Of a stretch of DNA of 64,000 bases, positions 27,187-37,157 are shown in pieces. This DNA is from an uncultured Roseovarius sp. (lineage in GTDB: Bacteria; Pseudomonadota; Alphaproteobacteria; Rhodobacterales; Rhodobacteraceae): contig CANMBU010000001.1 of assembly GCA_947496175.1 (NCBI GenBank), forward strand, positions 496,001 to 560,000, in the 5' to 3' direction. How positions within the stretch are numbered: the stretch's first letter is position 1; each line of letters starts with the position of its first letter. The notes beneath the pieces are model-generated. The model had not been told where the DNA came from and ran no database searches. It saw only the letters and a program-made list of their open reading frames with translations. Both the position numbers and the translations under genes were made by a program.

Positions 27187-28341
27187 TCACAGTCCTTCGC
27201 GCAGCCTCTCCAAGAGTGCCGCCAGCATCGCATCGCATTTCTCTAGCTGGTCCAGCGCGACATACTCATCCGGCTTGTGCCCTTGCGCCATGGATCCCGG
27301 TCCACAAATCACCGTGGGAATGCCCAACTCGCGATGGAAAAGCCCGCCTTCTGTGCCGAACGCGACTTTGAGAGTTGAGTTGCCACCCGTGAGCGATTTC
27401 ACAAACCGCACCACATCCGCGTCCGGTCCCGTGGCCAGAGGTGGGTAGCTGTTGGTGATTTCAATCTCGATGGAGGCCTCTGGAAAATCGTCCTTGACCG
27501 GGGCGATGATTGCATCCGCCTCAACCCGAATGCGCGCCAAAAGCTCTTGCGGACCATCTTCTGGCAAGTTGCGAATTTCAAAACGGAATTCCGCATGGTT
27601 TGGCACGATATTGAGCGCCCCACCCGCTTCGATTTTGGCCACATGCACTGTTGTGTAGGGCACGTCATAGGCGTCATCACGAACGGAAGTCTCTTTGATC
27701 TCATCCTGCAAGTTGCGTAGCGCGGCAATCATGTCCGTCGCCAAGTAAATCGCATTGAGCCCGGTCGGCGCCAAAGCCGAGTGTGCCTCTTTCCCACGAC
27801 AGATCACCCGAAACGCCGTCTTGCCCTTGTGCCCCGTAGCGACGCCCATTTCGGTCGGCTCGCCCACAATGCAGAACATCGGTCGGAACGGCGCTTTGCG
27901 CAGCATGTCAATCATCGAATGCACGCCGAGACAACCAAGCTCTTCATCATAGGAAAAGGCCAGATGAAGTGGGGTTTGCAGCTCCATCTTTGAAGCGTTC
28001 AACGCGGCTCGCAGGGACGATGCGACAAATCCCTTCATATCGGTGGTCCCGCGCCCGTAAACGCGCCCGTCGGCCTCGGTCATCTCAAAGGCCGGCACGG
28101 TCCAGTTCTGCCCTTCAACCGGCACCACATCGGTATGCCCCGAGAGCATGACCCCTGGCCGATCCCTTGGCCCGATAGTGGCGTAGAGATTGGCCTTAAG
28201 ACCTGTCTCATCCTCAATGATTGTGACATCCGCTCCGACCGCCTCCAAATGGGCGGCGCAATAATCAATCAACGCCCGATTGGGATCGACACTGATCGTT
28301 GGGAACGCAATAAGATCGCGCAGCAGGTTAAGGGTACTCAT
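27187..28341 (-). CDS. argE: Acetylornithine deacetylase (M20 family)
   Basis: ArgE hydrolyses N2-acetylornithine to ornithine in arginine synthesis. The 384-residue protein has M20 metal-site residues H69-x-D71 (SGHTDVVP), D101, and E133/E134 (SYDEELGCLG), and a dimerisation lid near 180-290. Length and segments such as CIVGEPTEMGVATGHKG fit ArgE. Rhodobacterales often also have a bifunctional ArgJ, so this paralogue could act on another N-acyl amino acid. It follows prpE and thiolase on the same strand with 21 bp spacing, an unusual context for arginine synthesis. Confidence 0.85.
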   Translation of the reverse strand: MSTLNLLRDLIAFPTISVDPNRALIDYCAAHLEAVGADVTIIEDETGLKANLYATIGPRDRPGVMLSGHTDVVPVEGQNWTVPAFEMTEADGRVYGRGTTDMKGFVASSLRAALNASKMELQTPLHLAFSYDEELGCLGVHSMIDMLRKAPFRPMFCIVGEPTEMGVATGHKGKTAFRVICRGKEAHSALAPTGLNAIYLATDMIAALRNLQDEIKETSVRDDAYDVPYTTVHVAKIEAGGALNIVPNHAEFRFEIRNLPEDGPQELLARIRVEADAIIAPVKDDFPEASIEIEITNSYPPLATGPDADVVRFVKSLTGGNSTLKVAFGTEGGLFHRELGIPTVICGPGSMAQGHKPDEYVALDQLEKCDAMLAALLERLREGL

Positions 28342-28362
28342 CTGCCGCGCGCTCCTTTGGTT

Positions 28363-29544
28363 TTAGGTCAAGCGTTCAAAGGCCAGGGCAATGCCCTGCC
28401 CGCCGCCAATGCACATGGTCACAAGCCCGTATTGCCCGCCAGTCCGCTCAAGCTCATAGAGCGCCTTGATCGAGATGATCGCGCCCGTCGCTCCAACCGG
28501 ATGGCCCAAAGCAATCGCGCCACCATTGGGGTTCACCTTGTCGGTATTCAACCCCAACCCGGCATTCACCGCACAGGCCTGCGCCGCGAAAGCCTCATTC
28601 GACTCGATGACATCAAACTGATCCGCGCTCATGTCGAGCTTCTCCAAAAGCTTGCTCACAGCCGGGATTGGCCCGATGCCCATCACCTCGTGCCGCACAC
28701 CGGCATGCGCATAGCCTAGGAGCCGCGCGCGAGGCTTCAGCCCCGCTTTCTCCGCTGCCTCGGCCGAGGCCAGCACCATCGCCGCCGCACCATCATTGAT
28801 ACCCGAGGCATTGCCCGCCGTTACGGTGCCGTCCTTTTTGAATGCCGGACGCAATCCAGCAAGGCTTTCCATCGTCGTGCTCGCCTTAGGATGCTCATCG
28901 GTGTCAAACGACACCATGTCCCGCCGCACCTTCACCTCGATAGGCAGGATCTGTGACGCAAACCGCCCATCGGCAATCGCCTCAGTCGCACGCCTCTGGC
29001 TTTCCACCGCAAACGCGTCCTGTTGTTCACGGGTAATCTGGTTCTCAGCCGCTACGTTTTCCGCAGTCACGCCCATATGCCCAACACCGAAGGGGTCCGT
29101 GAGACCACCGATCATCATGTCAGTCATACTGATATCGCCCATTTTGGCGCCTGTCCGGATGCTCTGTGTCGAATGTGGCGCGCGCGACATGCTCTCGGCC
29201 CCACCGGCCAGCGCATAATCGGTATCGCCCAGCATGATATGCTGAGCCGCCGACACAATCGCCTGCGCGCCTGAACCGCAAAGCCGGTTCACCGTAAGCG
29301 CGGGCGCGTCTTCGGAGACACCGGCATTCACCGCCGCGACGCGAGCCATATACATGTCCTTGGCTTCGGTGTTGATCACATGACCAAACACCGCATGCCC
29401 GATCTGCCCGGCGTCCACACCACTGCGCGCCATAGCCTCTTTGGAGACGGCTGTGGCCAGTTCGGTCGGTGGCACGCCTGCCAAAGAGCCTCCGAAAGTG
29501 CCGATGGCCGTCCGCGCACCGTCCAGTACAACTACGTCCTTCAT
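28363..29544 (-). CDS. Acetyl-CoA acyltransferase (thiolase)
   Basis: A biosynthetic-type thiolase that condenses or cleaves acyl-CoAs in the cytoplasm. The 393-residue protein has the acyl-accepting Cys89 in NRLCGSGAQA, the GHPVGATGA histidine segment near 348 and the second active-site cysteine in CIGGGQG near 378. The length fits acetyl-CoA C-acetyltransferases such as PhaA or BktB. It follows prpE by 26 bp, so a role with propionyl-CoA (beta-ketothiolase giving C5 units) or general beta-oxidation is plausible. I leave the symbol blank because several paralogues usually exist. Confidence 0.9.
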   Translation of the reverse strand: MKDVVVLDGARTAIGTFGGSLAGVPPTELATAVSKEAMARSGVDAGQIGHAVFGHVINTEAKDMYMARVAAVNAGVSEDAPALTVNRLCGSGAQAIVSAAQHIMLGDTDYALAGGAESMSRAPHSTQSIRTGAKMGDISMTDMMIGGLTDPFGVGHMGVTAENVAAENQITREQQDAFAVESQRRATEAIADGRFASQILPIEVKVRRDMVSFDTDEHPKASTTMESLAGLRPAFKKDGTVTAGNASGINDGAAAMVLASAEAAEKAGLKPRARLLGYAHAGVRHEVMGIGPIPAVSKLLEKLDMSADQFDVIESNEAFAAQACAVNAGLGLNTDKVNPNGGAIALGHPVGATGAIISIKALYELERTGGQYGLVTMCIGGGQGIALAFERLT

Positions 29545-29570
29545 CTTCTCATCCTTTCGCTCTTTGCTGA

Positions 29571-31466
29571 TTAGCCCACGGCCTCACCGAGGCCGGCAAT
29601 CCGCTCTGCAATATGATCAAGCGACGCCGGATCATCGATCGTTGCGGGCATCTTCCACGGCGTCTGGTCAGCGATACACACCATCGTGCCGCGCAGAATT
29701 TTACCTGACCGCGTTTTGGGCAACGCATTGACCACAATACATTTCTTGAACGCCGCAACCGGTCCGATCTCTTGCCGGACCAGGGCGACACATTCCTTCT
29801 CGATTTCCGCTTCATCGCGCTGTGAGTTGGAACTCAGACACACAAGCCCCAAAGGTGCCTGGCCCTTGAGCTTATCCGAGATTCCGATCACAGCACATTC
29901 CGCCACATCCGGATGCGCGGCCAGCACTTCTTCCATCGCACCGGTCGAAAGGCGGTGTCCCGCCACATTGATCACATCATCCGTGCGCGCCATGATATAG
30001 ACATAGCCATCCGCATCTTTCATCCCCGCATCACCGGTCTCATAATACCCGGGGAACGTGTTCAGATAACTCTTCCGAAACCGCTCCGCGGCGTTCCACA
30101 ACGTCGGCAACGTGCCCGGCGGCAGCGGCAATTTCACAGCAATTGCCCCCAGCGTATCGGCCTCAACCGGATGCCCACCTTCGTCCAGCACATCAATCTG
30201 ATAGCCAGGCATCCCGACAGTCGGAGAGCCAAGTTTCACCGGCAAGTGCTCAATCCCCATCGGGTTGGCCGCAATCGCCCAGCCGGTTTCAGTTTGCCAC
30301 CAGTGATCAATCACCGGCTTGCCCAGATGTTTTTGCGCCCACTCAATGGTTGGAGGATCGGCACGCTCGCCGGCCAAAAAGAGGGTGTGCATCGAGCTGA
30401 GATCATACTTCTTGATAAAATCGCCATCCGCATCTTCCCGCTTGATAGCCCGTAGCGCGGTTGGCGCGGTGAAAAGCGCACGAACATTATGCTCTTCAAT
30501 CACGCGCCAGAACGTCCCGGCATCTGGCGTGCCCACCGGCTTGCCTTCAAACACAACGGTCGTGCAGCCGGTCAGCAGAGGCGCATAGCAGATGTAACTA
30601 TGACCCACGACCCAACCCACGTCTGAGGCCGCCCAGAACACTTCTCCCGGTTTGACGTTGTAAATGTTCTGCATCGTCCAGATCAGCGCCACCATGTGCC
30701 CGCCATTGTCACGCACAACACCCTTAGGCTGTCCGGTGGTGCCAGAGGTATAGAGGATGTAGAGCGGATCGGTCGCCGCGACTGGGGTGCAACCGACAGG
30801 CTCTGCGGCGGCCTCCTCGGTCGCCCAATCCATGTCACGCCCCTCAACCATGCTGGCCTGGCATTGCGGGCGCTGAAGGATGAGAGTGAACTCCGGCTTG
30901 GTCTCAGCCTGTTCAATTGCCTCATCCAGAAGCGGCTTGTATTCGATGATCCGCGACCCTTCGATGCCGCAAGACGCACTCAGAATGGCCTTGGGGGTGG
31001 CGTCGGTGATCCGCACCGCCAGTTCATGCGCGGCAAAGCCACCAAACACCACCGAATGCACCGCTCCAATCCGCGCACATGCCAGCATCGCCACAAGCGC
31101 TTCTGGGATCATCGGCATGTAGATGATGACGCGGTCGCCTTTTCTCACGCCGCGTTGACTCAGCACAGATGCGACCTTCGACACGCGGTCAAGCAACTGC
31201 GCATATGTGATAGTCGTCTTAGACTCAGTGACCGGGCTGTCGTGGATGATCGCGGGCTGATCTCCGCGCCCGGCCTCTACGTGACGGTCCACCGCGTTGT
31301 AACAAGTGTTGCATTCTGCATCGGGAAACCAACGATAAAAAGGAGCGTCGCTGTCATCAAGAATTTGCTCCGGCGGCTTGATCCAATCAACTCCCTGCGC
31401 TTCTTTCGCCCAAAATGCCAAAGGGTCCGCTTGCCAGTTTCCATAAACATCCGCATAGCCTGCCAT
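29571..31466 (-). CDS. prpE: Propionate--CoA ligase
   Basis: PrpE activates propionate to propionyl-CoA through an acyl-AMP. The 631-residue length is typical. It carries the AMP-binding motif TSGTTGQPKG at 240-249, a W414-region WWQTETGW segment, and the adenylation lysine K589 in KTRSGKILRG. The N-terminal YADVYGNWQADPLAFWAKEA is characteristic of PrpE against acetyl-CoA synthetase. It heads a minus-strand unit with thiolase and argE. Propionyl-CoA would feed the methylmalonyl-CoA route that also closes the ethylmalonyl-CoA pathway (see mcd). Confidence 0.93.
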   Translation of the reverse strand: MAGYADVYGNWQADPLAFWAKEAQGVDWIKPPEQILDDSDAPFYRWFPDAECNTCYNAVDRHVEAGRGDQPAIIHDSPVTESKTTITYAQLLDRVSKVASVLSQRGVRKGDRVIIYMPMIPEALVAMLACARIGAVHSVVFGGFAAHELAVRITDATPKAILSASCGIEGSRIIEYKPLLDEAIEQAETKPEFTLILQRPQCQASMVEGRDMDWATEEAAAEPVGCTPVAATDPLYILYTSGTTGQPKGVVRDNGGHMVALIWTMQNIYNVKPGEVFWAASDVGWVVGHSYICYAPLLTGCTTVVFEGKPVGTPDAGTFWRVIEEHNVRALFTAPTALRAIKREDADGDFIKKYDLSSMHTLFLAGERADPPTIEWAQKHLGKPVIDHWWQTETGWAIAANPMGIEHLPVKLGSPTVGMPGYQIDVLDEGGHPVEADTLGAIAVKLPLPPGTLPTLWNAAERFRKSYLNTFPGYYETGDAGMKDADGYVYIMARTDDVINVAGHRLSTGAMEEVLAAHPDVAECAVIGISDKLKGQAPLGLVCLSSNSQRDEAEIEKECVALVRQEIGPVAAFKKCIVVNALPKTRSGKILRGTMVCIADQTPWKMPATIDDPASLDHIAERIAGLGEAVG

Positions 31467-31667
31467 GAACCACTCCTCTTCTCGTCATAGCCGTATCAGA
31501 ATGCGAGACGGTCATCGCGCCAATTTGCGCCATCTCTGGACATCGCCCCATTAACAAACTGGACCGTATCCCATTGCCACCCGCAATTTTCGCGAAGCTA
31601 TACCGAAAAGAATGGTACACCACCATATGCGTTCGTGTCACACCAAACGCGGCCCAACCGAAAGCAA

Positions 31668-32351
31668 TTAGGATTTCTCTAGTCGCGCCAACAATGCCTT
31701 GGCCGCAGCTTGCTCTGCCTGACGTTTAGACCCTGCGGTCGCGCGCTCAGCTTTGCCATTATCCAGTTTCGCTTCGATGGTAAACTGCGGCGCATGATCG
31801 GGACCGCTGCGCGCCTGTTCAACGTAGTCAGGTGGGGCAAAACCCCGCGCCTGTGCCCATTCCTGTAGCGCGGTTTTGGCATCACGCGCATCCGCCTCAA
31901 CGGTTTTGATCCGCGCGCCCCAAAGCCGCAGCACCAGCGCCTTGGCAGCCTCAAACCCAGAATCCCTGTACACGGCAGCAATCACAGCTTCCATCGCATC
32001 ACCGAGCAAAGCTTGCTTGCGCCGACCGCCTGAGAGCATCTCGGACCGCCCCAGTTTTAACACCGCGCCAAGGTCAATCTCCTTGGCCACATCGGCACAG
32101 GCCTCTTTGCGCACCAAAGCGTTATAGCGCGGGGCAAGTTGTCCCTCTGACGCCTCACGATCATTATCGAGAAGCGCCTCGGCCATCACAAGGCCCAGAA
32201 CCCGATCACCCAGGAATTCCAATCGTTGATTGTCTTCGCGATTGACTGTCGTCATGGACCCATGCGTCACCGCACGCACCAAAAGCTCGGGGCGCTGAAA
32301 TTCATGACCAAGCCGCGCTTGAAACGCTTTCAGCTCGGCAGAGAGTTTCAT
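31668..32351 (-). CDS. rnc: Ribonuclease III
   Basis: RNase III cleaves double-stranded RNA in rRNA and mRNA processing. The 227-residue protein has the signature [10 protein letters not shown] (41-50) with metal residues E45, D49, D118 and E121, and a C-terminal dsRNA-binding domain (about 150-225, ending in [17 protein letters not shown]). It overlaps lepB by four bases (ATGA), the usual lepB-rnc coupling. Unlike in many relatives, era does not follow. Confidence 0.96.
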   Translation of the reverse strand: MKLSAELKAFQARLGHEFQRPELLVRAVTHGSMTTVNREDNQRLEFLGDRVLGLVMAEALLDNDREASEGQLAPRYNALVRKEACADVAKEIDLGAVLKLGRSEMLSGGRRKQALLGDAMEAVIAAVYRDSGFEAAKALVLRLWGARIKTVEADARDAKTALQEWAQARGFAPPDYVEQARSGPDHAPQFTIEAKLDNGKAERATAGSKRQAEQAAAKALLARLEKS

Positions 32352-33178
32352 TCCAGCTTCTCGAAAAAACGATCTCCACGCCAGGTCCAGAAAAACAGCA
32401 TCGAGCGCCCTGCCGACGAGAAAATCACCCGGTCTGCACGCCCGATCAGGTTTTCAAATGGCACGTACCCCACGCCCTGCGCTGTCAGCGGTGCGCGCGA
32501 GTCTGTGGAATTGTCACGATTGTCACCCATGAAGAAATAGTGACCCTCGGGCACAATAAAGACACCCGTATTGTCGTACCGCTGGTTGGCAATATCCAAA
32601 ATGTTGTGCTTGTGCCCGTTTGGCAGGGTTTCAACGAACCGCGGTTTGTCGCATATCGCCCCAAACCCAACAGCTCCATTGGCACATTGCGGCGTCCGGC
32701 GAAGTGGTCCCTGACGCTCCATCACTTCCTGGAAAACGCCGGCATCCTCAATCGGTAGAACCTCATCATTAATGATCAGCCGCCCGTCTTTCATCTGGAT
32801 CTTGTCACCCGGAAGCCCAACCACGCGCTTGATGAAATCCGTGCCATGCACCGAATGGCGGAACACAATGATATCACCGCGTTCTGGCTCGTCACCCCAG
32901 AGCCTGGTGTTGTCCCCGTCCAGAAACGCGCATAGTTTTTGCGCATCAACATTGATCGCACCCAGGCGGATATTTGGGCATGAGGCATAAGAGTACCCAT
33001 ACGCCATCTTGTTTACGAAGAGGAAGTCGCCGATCAGCAGCGTGTCTTTCATCGATCCTGACGGAATCCAGAACGGCTGAAAGAAGATTGTGCGGAATAT
33101 CCCCGCCACCACCAGCGCCCAAAAAACGGTCTTGACGGTTTCCCAGATCGCGCTCGATTTCTTGGCTTCACTGGCCAT
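32348..33178 (-). CDS. lepB: Signal peptidase I
   Basis: LepB removes signal peptides on the periplasmic face of the inner membrane. The 276-residue protein has one N-terminal membrane helix (about 14-33), catalytic Ser42 in [10 protein letters not shown] and the general base Lys118 in [12 protein letters not shown], plus the late [11 protein letters not shown] box. The ATG at 33178 follows GGAGACAGG and is preferred to a TTG four codons earlier. Gene order acpS-lepB-rnc is conserved. Confidence 0.96.
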   Translation of the reverse strand: MASEAKKSSAIWETVKTVFWALVVAGIFRTIFFQPFWIPSGSMKDTLLIGDFLFVNKMAYGYSYASCPNIRLGAINVDAQKLCAFLDGDNTRLWGDEPERGDIIVFRHSVHGTDFIKRVVGLPGDKIQMKDGRLIINDEVLPIEDAGVFQEVMERQGPLRRTPQCANGAVGFGAICDKPRFVETLPNGHKHNILDIANQRYDNTGVFIVPEGHYFFMGDNRDNSTDSRAPLTAQGVGYVPFENLIGRADRVIFSSAGRSMLFFWTWRGDRFFEKLE

Positions 33179-33284
33179 GCCTGTCTCCAATGCCTCTTTG
33201 GGCTACATGCGGGGCGGACGCGGGGGTGTCAAGGCGCAGAGCACGGGTTTGTTGCTTCACAATCCTGCGCTTTCTGCAACTGTC

Positions 33285-33698
33285 TTATTGCTGTTCAATG
33301 TTCTTAGGTTTTGATTCGATCACAACAAAAGCCTGCGCCCAAGGGTGATCATCGGTCAGGCTCACATGAATGGTCGCTTCGTGCCCCGGTGGCGTCATTT
33401 GCGCCAATCGTTCGGCCGCCCAGCCTGTGACACTCATCACTGGCTGCCCTGTCTCAAGGTTTTCAACCGACATATCTTTCCAGGAAATCCCCATACGAAG
33501 CCCAGTGCCCAATGCCTTAGAGCATGCCTCCTTCGCGGCCCAACGCTTGGCATAGGTGCCTGCCACATCCTTGCGCCGTTCGGCTTTGGCCTGTTCAGTA
33601 TCCGTAAACACACGGTTGCGAAATCGGTCGCCAAAGCGCTCCAGCGTGCCGGTGATACGCTCGATATTCGCCAGGTCCGTGCCCACACCTAAAATCAT
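33285..33698 (-). CDS. acpS: Holo-[acyl-carrier-protein] synthase
   Basis: AcpS transfers the phosphopantetheine arm of CoA to acyl carrier protein. The 137-residue protein starts with [14 protein letters not shown] (metal residue D8) and has [16 protein letters not shown], which carries the second metal-site glutamate. Length and motifs are standard. It lies upstream of lepB with about 106 bp between. In many relatives it directly follows pdxJ; here two membrane-protein genes intervene. Confidence 0.95.
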   Translation of the reverse strand: MILGVGTDLANIERITGTLERFGDRFRNRVFTDTEQAKAERRKDVAGTYAKRWAAKEACSKALGTGLRMGISWKDMSVENLETGQPVMSVTGWAAERLAQMTPPGHEATIHVSLTDDHPWAQAFVVIESKPKNIEQQ

Positions 33699-33707
33699 CT
33701 CGTCCCC

Positions 33708-35162
33708 TTACGCCGCAAAGAGCGGAAAACTGACCCCAATCGCCCAGGCCAGTGCCAGCCCGAGTGCGAACCCCGCGCCGGTTGGCCCGGACCGAAGCGC
33801 ACTTACCCGGCCCATATACCCAAAACTGAGGTAAAACAGAACAATGACCGGCGCGATCATGATAAGAAAGAAAAGCGCTTCAAAATCTAGAGCCACCGCA
33901 ATGCCCAATGATGCTAGAAACGCCGCACGTGCGACAATACGCTGAACCAAAGTGGCGCCGAACGTGAGTGTTGCGTCCGCCAGCATGAAGGGCATCGCGC
34001 CCAGTGTCAGAACCGCGATAACCCCCCAGCGCTCCGACGTGGGCCAAAAGCTTGCGCCATAACGATCCAGCGCAAACCCAAAAACGACTATTGTCCAGAA
34101 AAGAAGCAACGCCGCCCCGATAACGCTGGGCCTCTCAACGCGCCGATTGAACCAAAACAAAATCGCCAGCTGCAACGCTCCGAAGACCAGCAGATGAACC
34201 ATAAGGTAATCCGCGACCAGGACCGGCAGGACTTTTATGCCGATCACCGATGCAATTAGCGGAGTGAACAGCGCGGGGAGGATCGTGGCCAAGGAAAACA
34301 GACGCCAGCTTACAGGTTCTGGCACGACGGTCCTGATCGGTACAAGCTTTGTAATGGCCGGGAAAAGAAGAGTAATAGCCGCCAGTACCCCCATCAATGA
34401 CCAGCCTGTCTGTTTAACGAAGGGCACCTCATCACGCTGGTAAAATGCATTCACCCATCTCAGCGCGGCCTCTCGCCCGGCGCGGGAATGAAGGATAGAG
34501 ACATGCTCGACCGCCGGCGCGACAAAGGCTCCCCGATTGGCAGCTGGCGTCGCCTCCGCTGCAGTTTCCAAGGCAAACTCCCGCAGACCGGGCTCCCACG
34601 CCCCGGTGATTAGAAGCATGTCGCGCGGCATGTCCGCAGTCACTGCTTTCGAAAATGCAGATAACAAAACAAGCGGTCCTATCCCGTCTGTCTCTAAAGC
34701 TACACGAATGAGGATATCGGTCGCCATAGAGTGCCCGAGCAGGGCGACCGGCGCATCCCCCTGCCGCGCAGCCGCCACGACCTCCTGCGTCTGTTTCATC
34801 AACAGCCGCGTCGTACCCTCAATTGCATTCACATCCCCGGACATTGGCACCGGATGCTGGCCATGACCTTCAAAGTCAAAGGCGAATACCCGGTATCCAG
34901 CCTGCGCCAGCAATAGCGAATAGCCCTGCATCATCTGCCGCGAACCAGCAAATCCATGCGCCACAACAACTGCGGGGGCATCCACCTCTCCTTGCATCAC
35001 CGTTACGGGAGTCTGCCGAATCATAGTCTCTTCGATGCTGACGCCGGATCGCGCCTGCTCAAGGGTCCAAACGCTCCAGATCAACAGAACGAGCGCCCCG
35101 GCCAAACGCCATCTACCCCAACGAATGTTCAATGCTGCCGTACTCTGTTCACTCTGCATCAT
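33708..35162 (-). CDS. Alpha/beta hydrolase fused to a multi-pass membrane domain
   Basis: The 484-residue product has an N-terminal membrane anchor (about 18-36), an alpha/beta-hydrolase domain (about 55-245) with AHGFAGSRQMM near the oxyanion hole and the nucleophile elbow GHSMA near 144-148, and then eight or so membrane helices from 255 to the end. The hydrolase domain should face the periplasm. Substrate is unknown; lipids or peptidoglycan precursors are possible for such an orientation. It ends ten bases before acpS starts and overlaps the next upstream gene by 14 bases. Confidence 0.7.
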   Translation of the reverse strand: MMQSEQSTAALNIRWGRWRLAGALVLLIWSVWTLEQARSGVSIEETMIRQTPVTVMQGEVDAPAVVVAHGFAGSRQMMQGYSLLLAQAGYRVFAFDFEGHGQHPVPMSGDVNAIEGTTRLLMKQTQEVVAAARQGDAPVALLGHSMATDILIRVALETDGIGPLVLLSAFSKAVTADMPRDMLLITGAWEPGLREFALETAAEATPAANRGAFVAPAVEHVSILHSRAGREAALRWVNAFYQRDEVPFVKQTGWSLMGVLAAITLLFPAITKLVPIRTVVPEPVSWRLFSLATILPALFTPLIASVIGIKVLPVLVADYLMVHLLVFGALQLAILFWFNRRVERPSVIGAALLLFWTIVVFGFALDRYGASFWPTSERWGVIAVLTLGAMPFMLADATLTFGATLVQRIVARAAFLASLGIAVALDFEALFFLIMIAPVIVLFYLSFGYMGRVSALRSGPTGAGFALGLALAWAIGVSFPLFAA

Positions 35163-35586
35163 CCCGGTTTTTTATAAGGCTCAGCTGGTTACCCGCTCCA
35201 AGCGAATAGAAGAACCGGTTGGCAATGAGATAGCCCAGCGCATAAAGGCCCAGAAGGATCAAAAACTGCTTGGACAGAACCGGCGCAATGGCTAGCTTGG
35301 CAAACTCCGGCGCGACCGCTGGGCCAGAATAGGCCAACGCCAAGTTCAGCGTTAAGGCCACACCTGTCGCGACAATTGCAAACTGCCATGCCTGCGCACC
35401 GCGCGGCACAAGTCTTTGCTGTTTGGCCACCTGTTGCCCCTCAACCAAGGCTGCAATCATCGCAGGCACCATCAACTGCGCGGCTGACCCCAATGTCGTG
35501 CCTTGCTCCGCGTTCAGCCAAAGCACCAGTTGCGCGACGCCAATGGCCACGACCAGAAACACCAGCGCATAGCGCAGCCAGCTCAT
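35149..35586 (-). CDS. Small four-helix membrane protein
   Basis: This 145-residue protein has four hydrophobic segments (about 4-24, 33-48, 68-88 and 108-128). [18 protein letters not shown] and [10 protein letters not shown] recall the ABZJ_00895 family of uncharacterised membrane proteins, but I am not certain. It overlaps both neighbours (pdxJ by four bases, the membrane hydrolase by 14), so the three are translationally coupled. Coupling suggests it acts with the membrane hydrolase. Confidence 0.65.
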   Translation of the reverse strand: MSWLRYALVFLVVAIGVAQLVLWLNAEQGTTLGSAAQLMVPAMIAALVEGQQVAKQQRLVPRGAQAWQFAIVATGVALTLNLALAYSGPAVAPEFAKLAIAPVLSKQFLILLGLYALGYLIANRFFYSLGAGNQLSLIKNRDDAE

Positions 35587-36353
35587 CCCGCAGGCCTAAG
35601 CGGCTCGCCCCGCGCTTCATCCATGATCCTGCGCATTTCGAGGATTGCGGGCGCCAGACCACGGTAAATCGCCTCACCAATAATGAAATGCCCGATATTG
35701 AGTTCCATCACTTCGGGAAACGCCGCCACGGGCGCAACGGTTTCATAGGTCAGGCCATGCCCGGCATGCACTTCAAGCCCAAGCGAATGCGCATAAGCCG
35801 ACATTTCCCGCAAACTCTTGAGCTCAGCGTCGCGTTCTTCAAAGCGCCCCTCAGAATGGGCATCGCAATAGGCGCCAGTGTGCAATTCAATCACCTGCGC
35901 TCCGATCCGGTTTGCCGCATCAATCTGTTTGGCATCAGCCGCGATGAATATCGACACCCGGCACCCGGCCTCGCGCAAAGGCCCAATGAAATGCGCCAGC
36001 TTGTTTTCCTCGCGCGCCACTTCCAGCCCGCCCTCGGTGGTGCGCTCTTCTCGCTTTTCGGGCACAATGCACACCGCATGCGGTTTGTGACGCAGGGCAA
36101 TCGCCTGCATCTCATCGGTTGCCGCCATCTCAAAATTGAGCGGCACGTCCAGCGCAGCCATCAGACCGTCAATATCCGCATCCGAGATATGTCGCCGATC
36201 TTCACGCAAATGCGCCGTGATCCCGTCCGCACCTGCCTCCTCGGCCAACTTCGCCGCTCGGATCGGATCGGGATAATCCCCGCCGCGGGCATTCCGCACC
36301 GTAGCGACATGGTCAATGTTCACACCTAAACGCAACGCTCCAACGGCAGACAT
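35583..36353 (-). CDS. pdxJ: Pyridoxine 5'-phosphate synthase
   Basis: PdxJ condenses 1-deoxyxylulose 5-phosphate with 3-amino-2-oxopropyl phosphate in vitamin B6 synthesis. The 256-residue TIM-barrel protein begins with [17 protein letters not shown] and shows [16 protein letters not shown] near 40-56 and [10 protein letters not shown] near 200-210, all classic PdxJ segments. AAGGAGAG precedes the ATG. It belongs to the spoT-acpS-lepB-rnc gene block. Confidence 0.97.
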   Translation of the reverse strand: MSAVGALRLGVNIDHVATVRNARGGDYPDPIRAAKLAEEAGADGITAHLREDRRHISDADIDGLMAALDVPLNFEMAATDEMQAIALRHKPHAVCIVPEKREERTTEGGLEVAREENKLAHFIGPLREAGCRVSIFIAADAKQIDAANRIGAQVIELHTGAYCDAHSEGRFEERDAELKSLREMSAYAHSLGLEVHAGHGLTYETVAPVAAFPEVMELNIGHFIIGEAIYRGLAPAILEMRRIMDEARGEPLRPAG

Positions 36354-36452
36354 GGCGCTCTCCTTGGCTTGAGTCTCAATTCAATGCCAAACCTAGTGCG
36401 ATTTTATTCAGGCGTCAGCCGAAAGCGCACTCAGCCAAGCATTTCGATATCT

Positions 36453-37142
36453 TCAAACGTTTGGCCCACCCGAAACACCGCTGTCCTTAGCCTTGGTTTT
36501 CACCTTCTTCTCAGCTGCTTTTTCCTTAAAGGCGTCTAGTTTTGCCTTAAGCCGCCCTTTGCGACGGTTCTGATAGGCCTGAATAACCGGAAGGCTCAGA
36601 TAATAAGCAATAATTCCTGATATAAGGCCTGGAATAACCCCACCCACCATGTACGGAAAAAACACCTCGTCATAGAAAATCTCAAGCCGCGTCCAATCCG
36701 CTTGCGCCTCAGTAAACATCGCCCAAATATTGTCTTTCAGATCTCGCCCCGCATCGACAAACTTTGTCCCCAAAGTGCCATGCTCACGGAACTCCGGCAC
36801 ATTGCGGATCCCCAAGAGGAAATATCCGGTTTGCAACGACGATGCGCCAATCGCCAGAAACGTGACCGGATTGCCCACAAATGTCGCCAAAAGGGCGGCC
36901 ACAATGTTGCCCCGCATGACCCATGCCAACCCGGCCGCCAGGAAAAAATGCAATCCAAAGAAAGGGGAGAAAGTCACGAATACGCCAGAAAAGATGCCGC
37001 GCGCGATCCTGTGTGGTGGGTCTGGCAAGCGACGAACCCGATGTTTGACATATTGGAAAGCTCGCGACCAACCGCTCTTGGGCCACAGAAATTGCAATGT
37101 GGCCTTCCACCAGGGCAGCTTGTCTCGGCGCTTAAAGACCAC
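36453..37142 (-). CDS. DUF2062 domain membrane protein
   Basis: The 229-residue protein has the DUF2062 core: RIARGIFSGVFVTFSPFFGLHF (about 42-63), a second segment around NIVAALLATFVGNPVT and a long C-terminal helix-rich part with a Lys-rich tail. Function is unknown, though the domain is often next to glycosyltransferases or stringent-response genes. It starts at GTG 37142, 15 bases after spoT ends, so it is probably co-transcribed with spoT. Confidence 0.85.
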   Translation of the reverse strand: MVFKRRDKLPWWKATLQFLWPKSGWSRAFQYVKHRVRRLPDPPHRIARGIFSGVFVTFSPFFGLHFFLAAGLAWVMRGNIVAALLATFVGNPVTFLAIGASSLQTGYFLLGIRNVPEFREHGTLGTKFVDAGRDLKDNIWAMFTEAQADWTRLEIFYDEVFFPYMVGGVIPGLISGIIAYYLSLPVIQAYQNRRKGRLKAKLDAFKEKAAEKKVKTKAKDSGVSGGPNV

Positions 37143-37157
37143 TGGAAGCGGCTCCTG

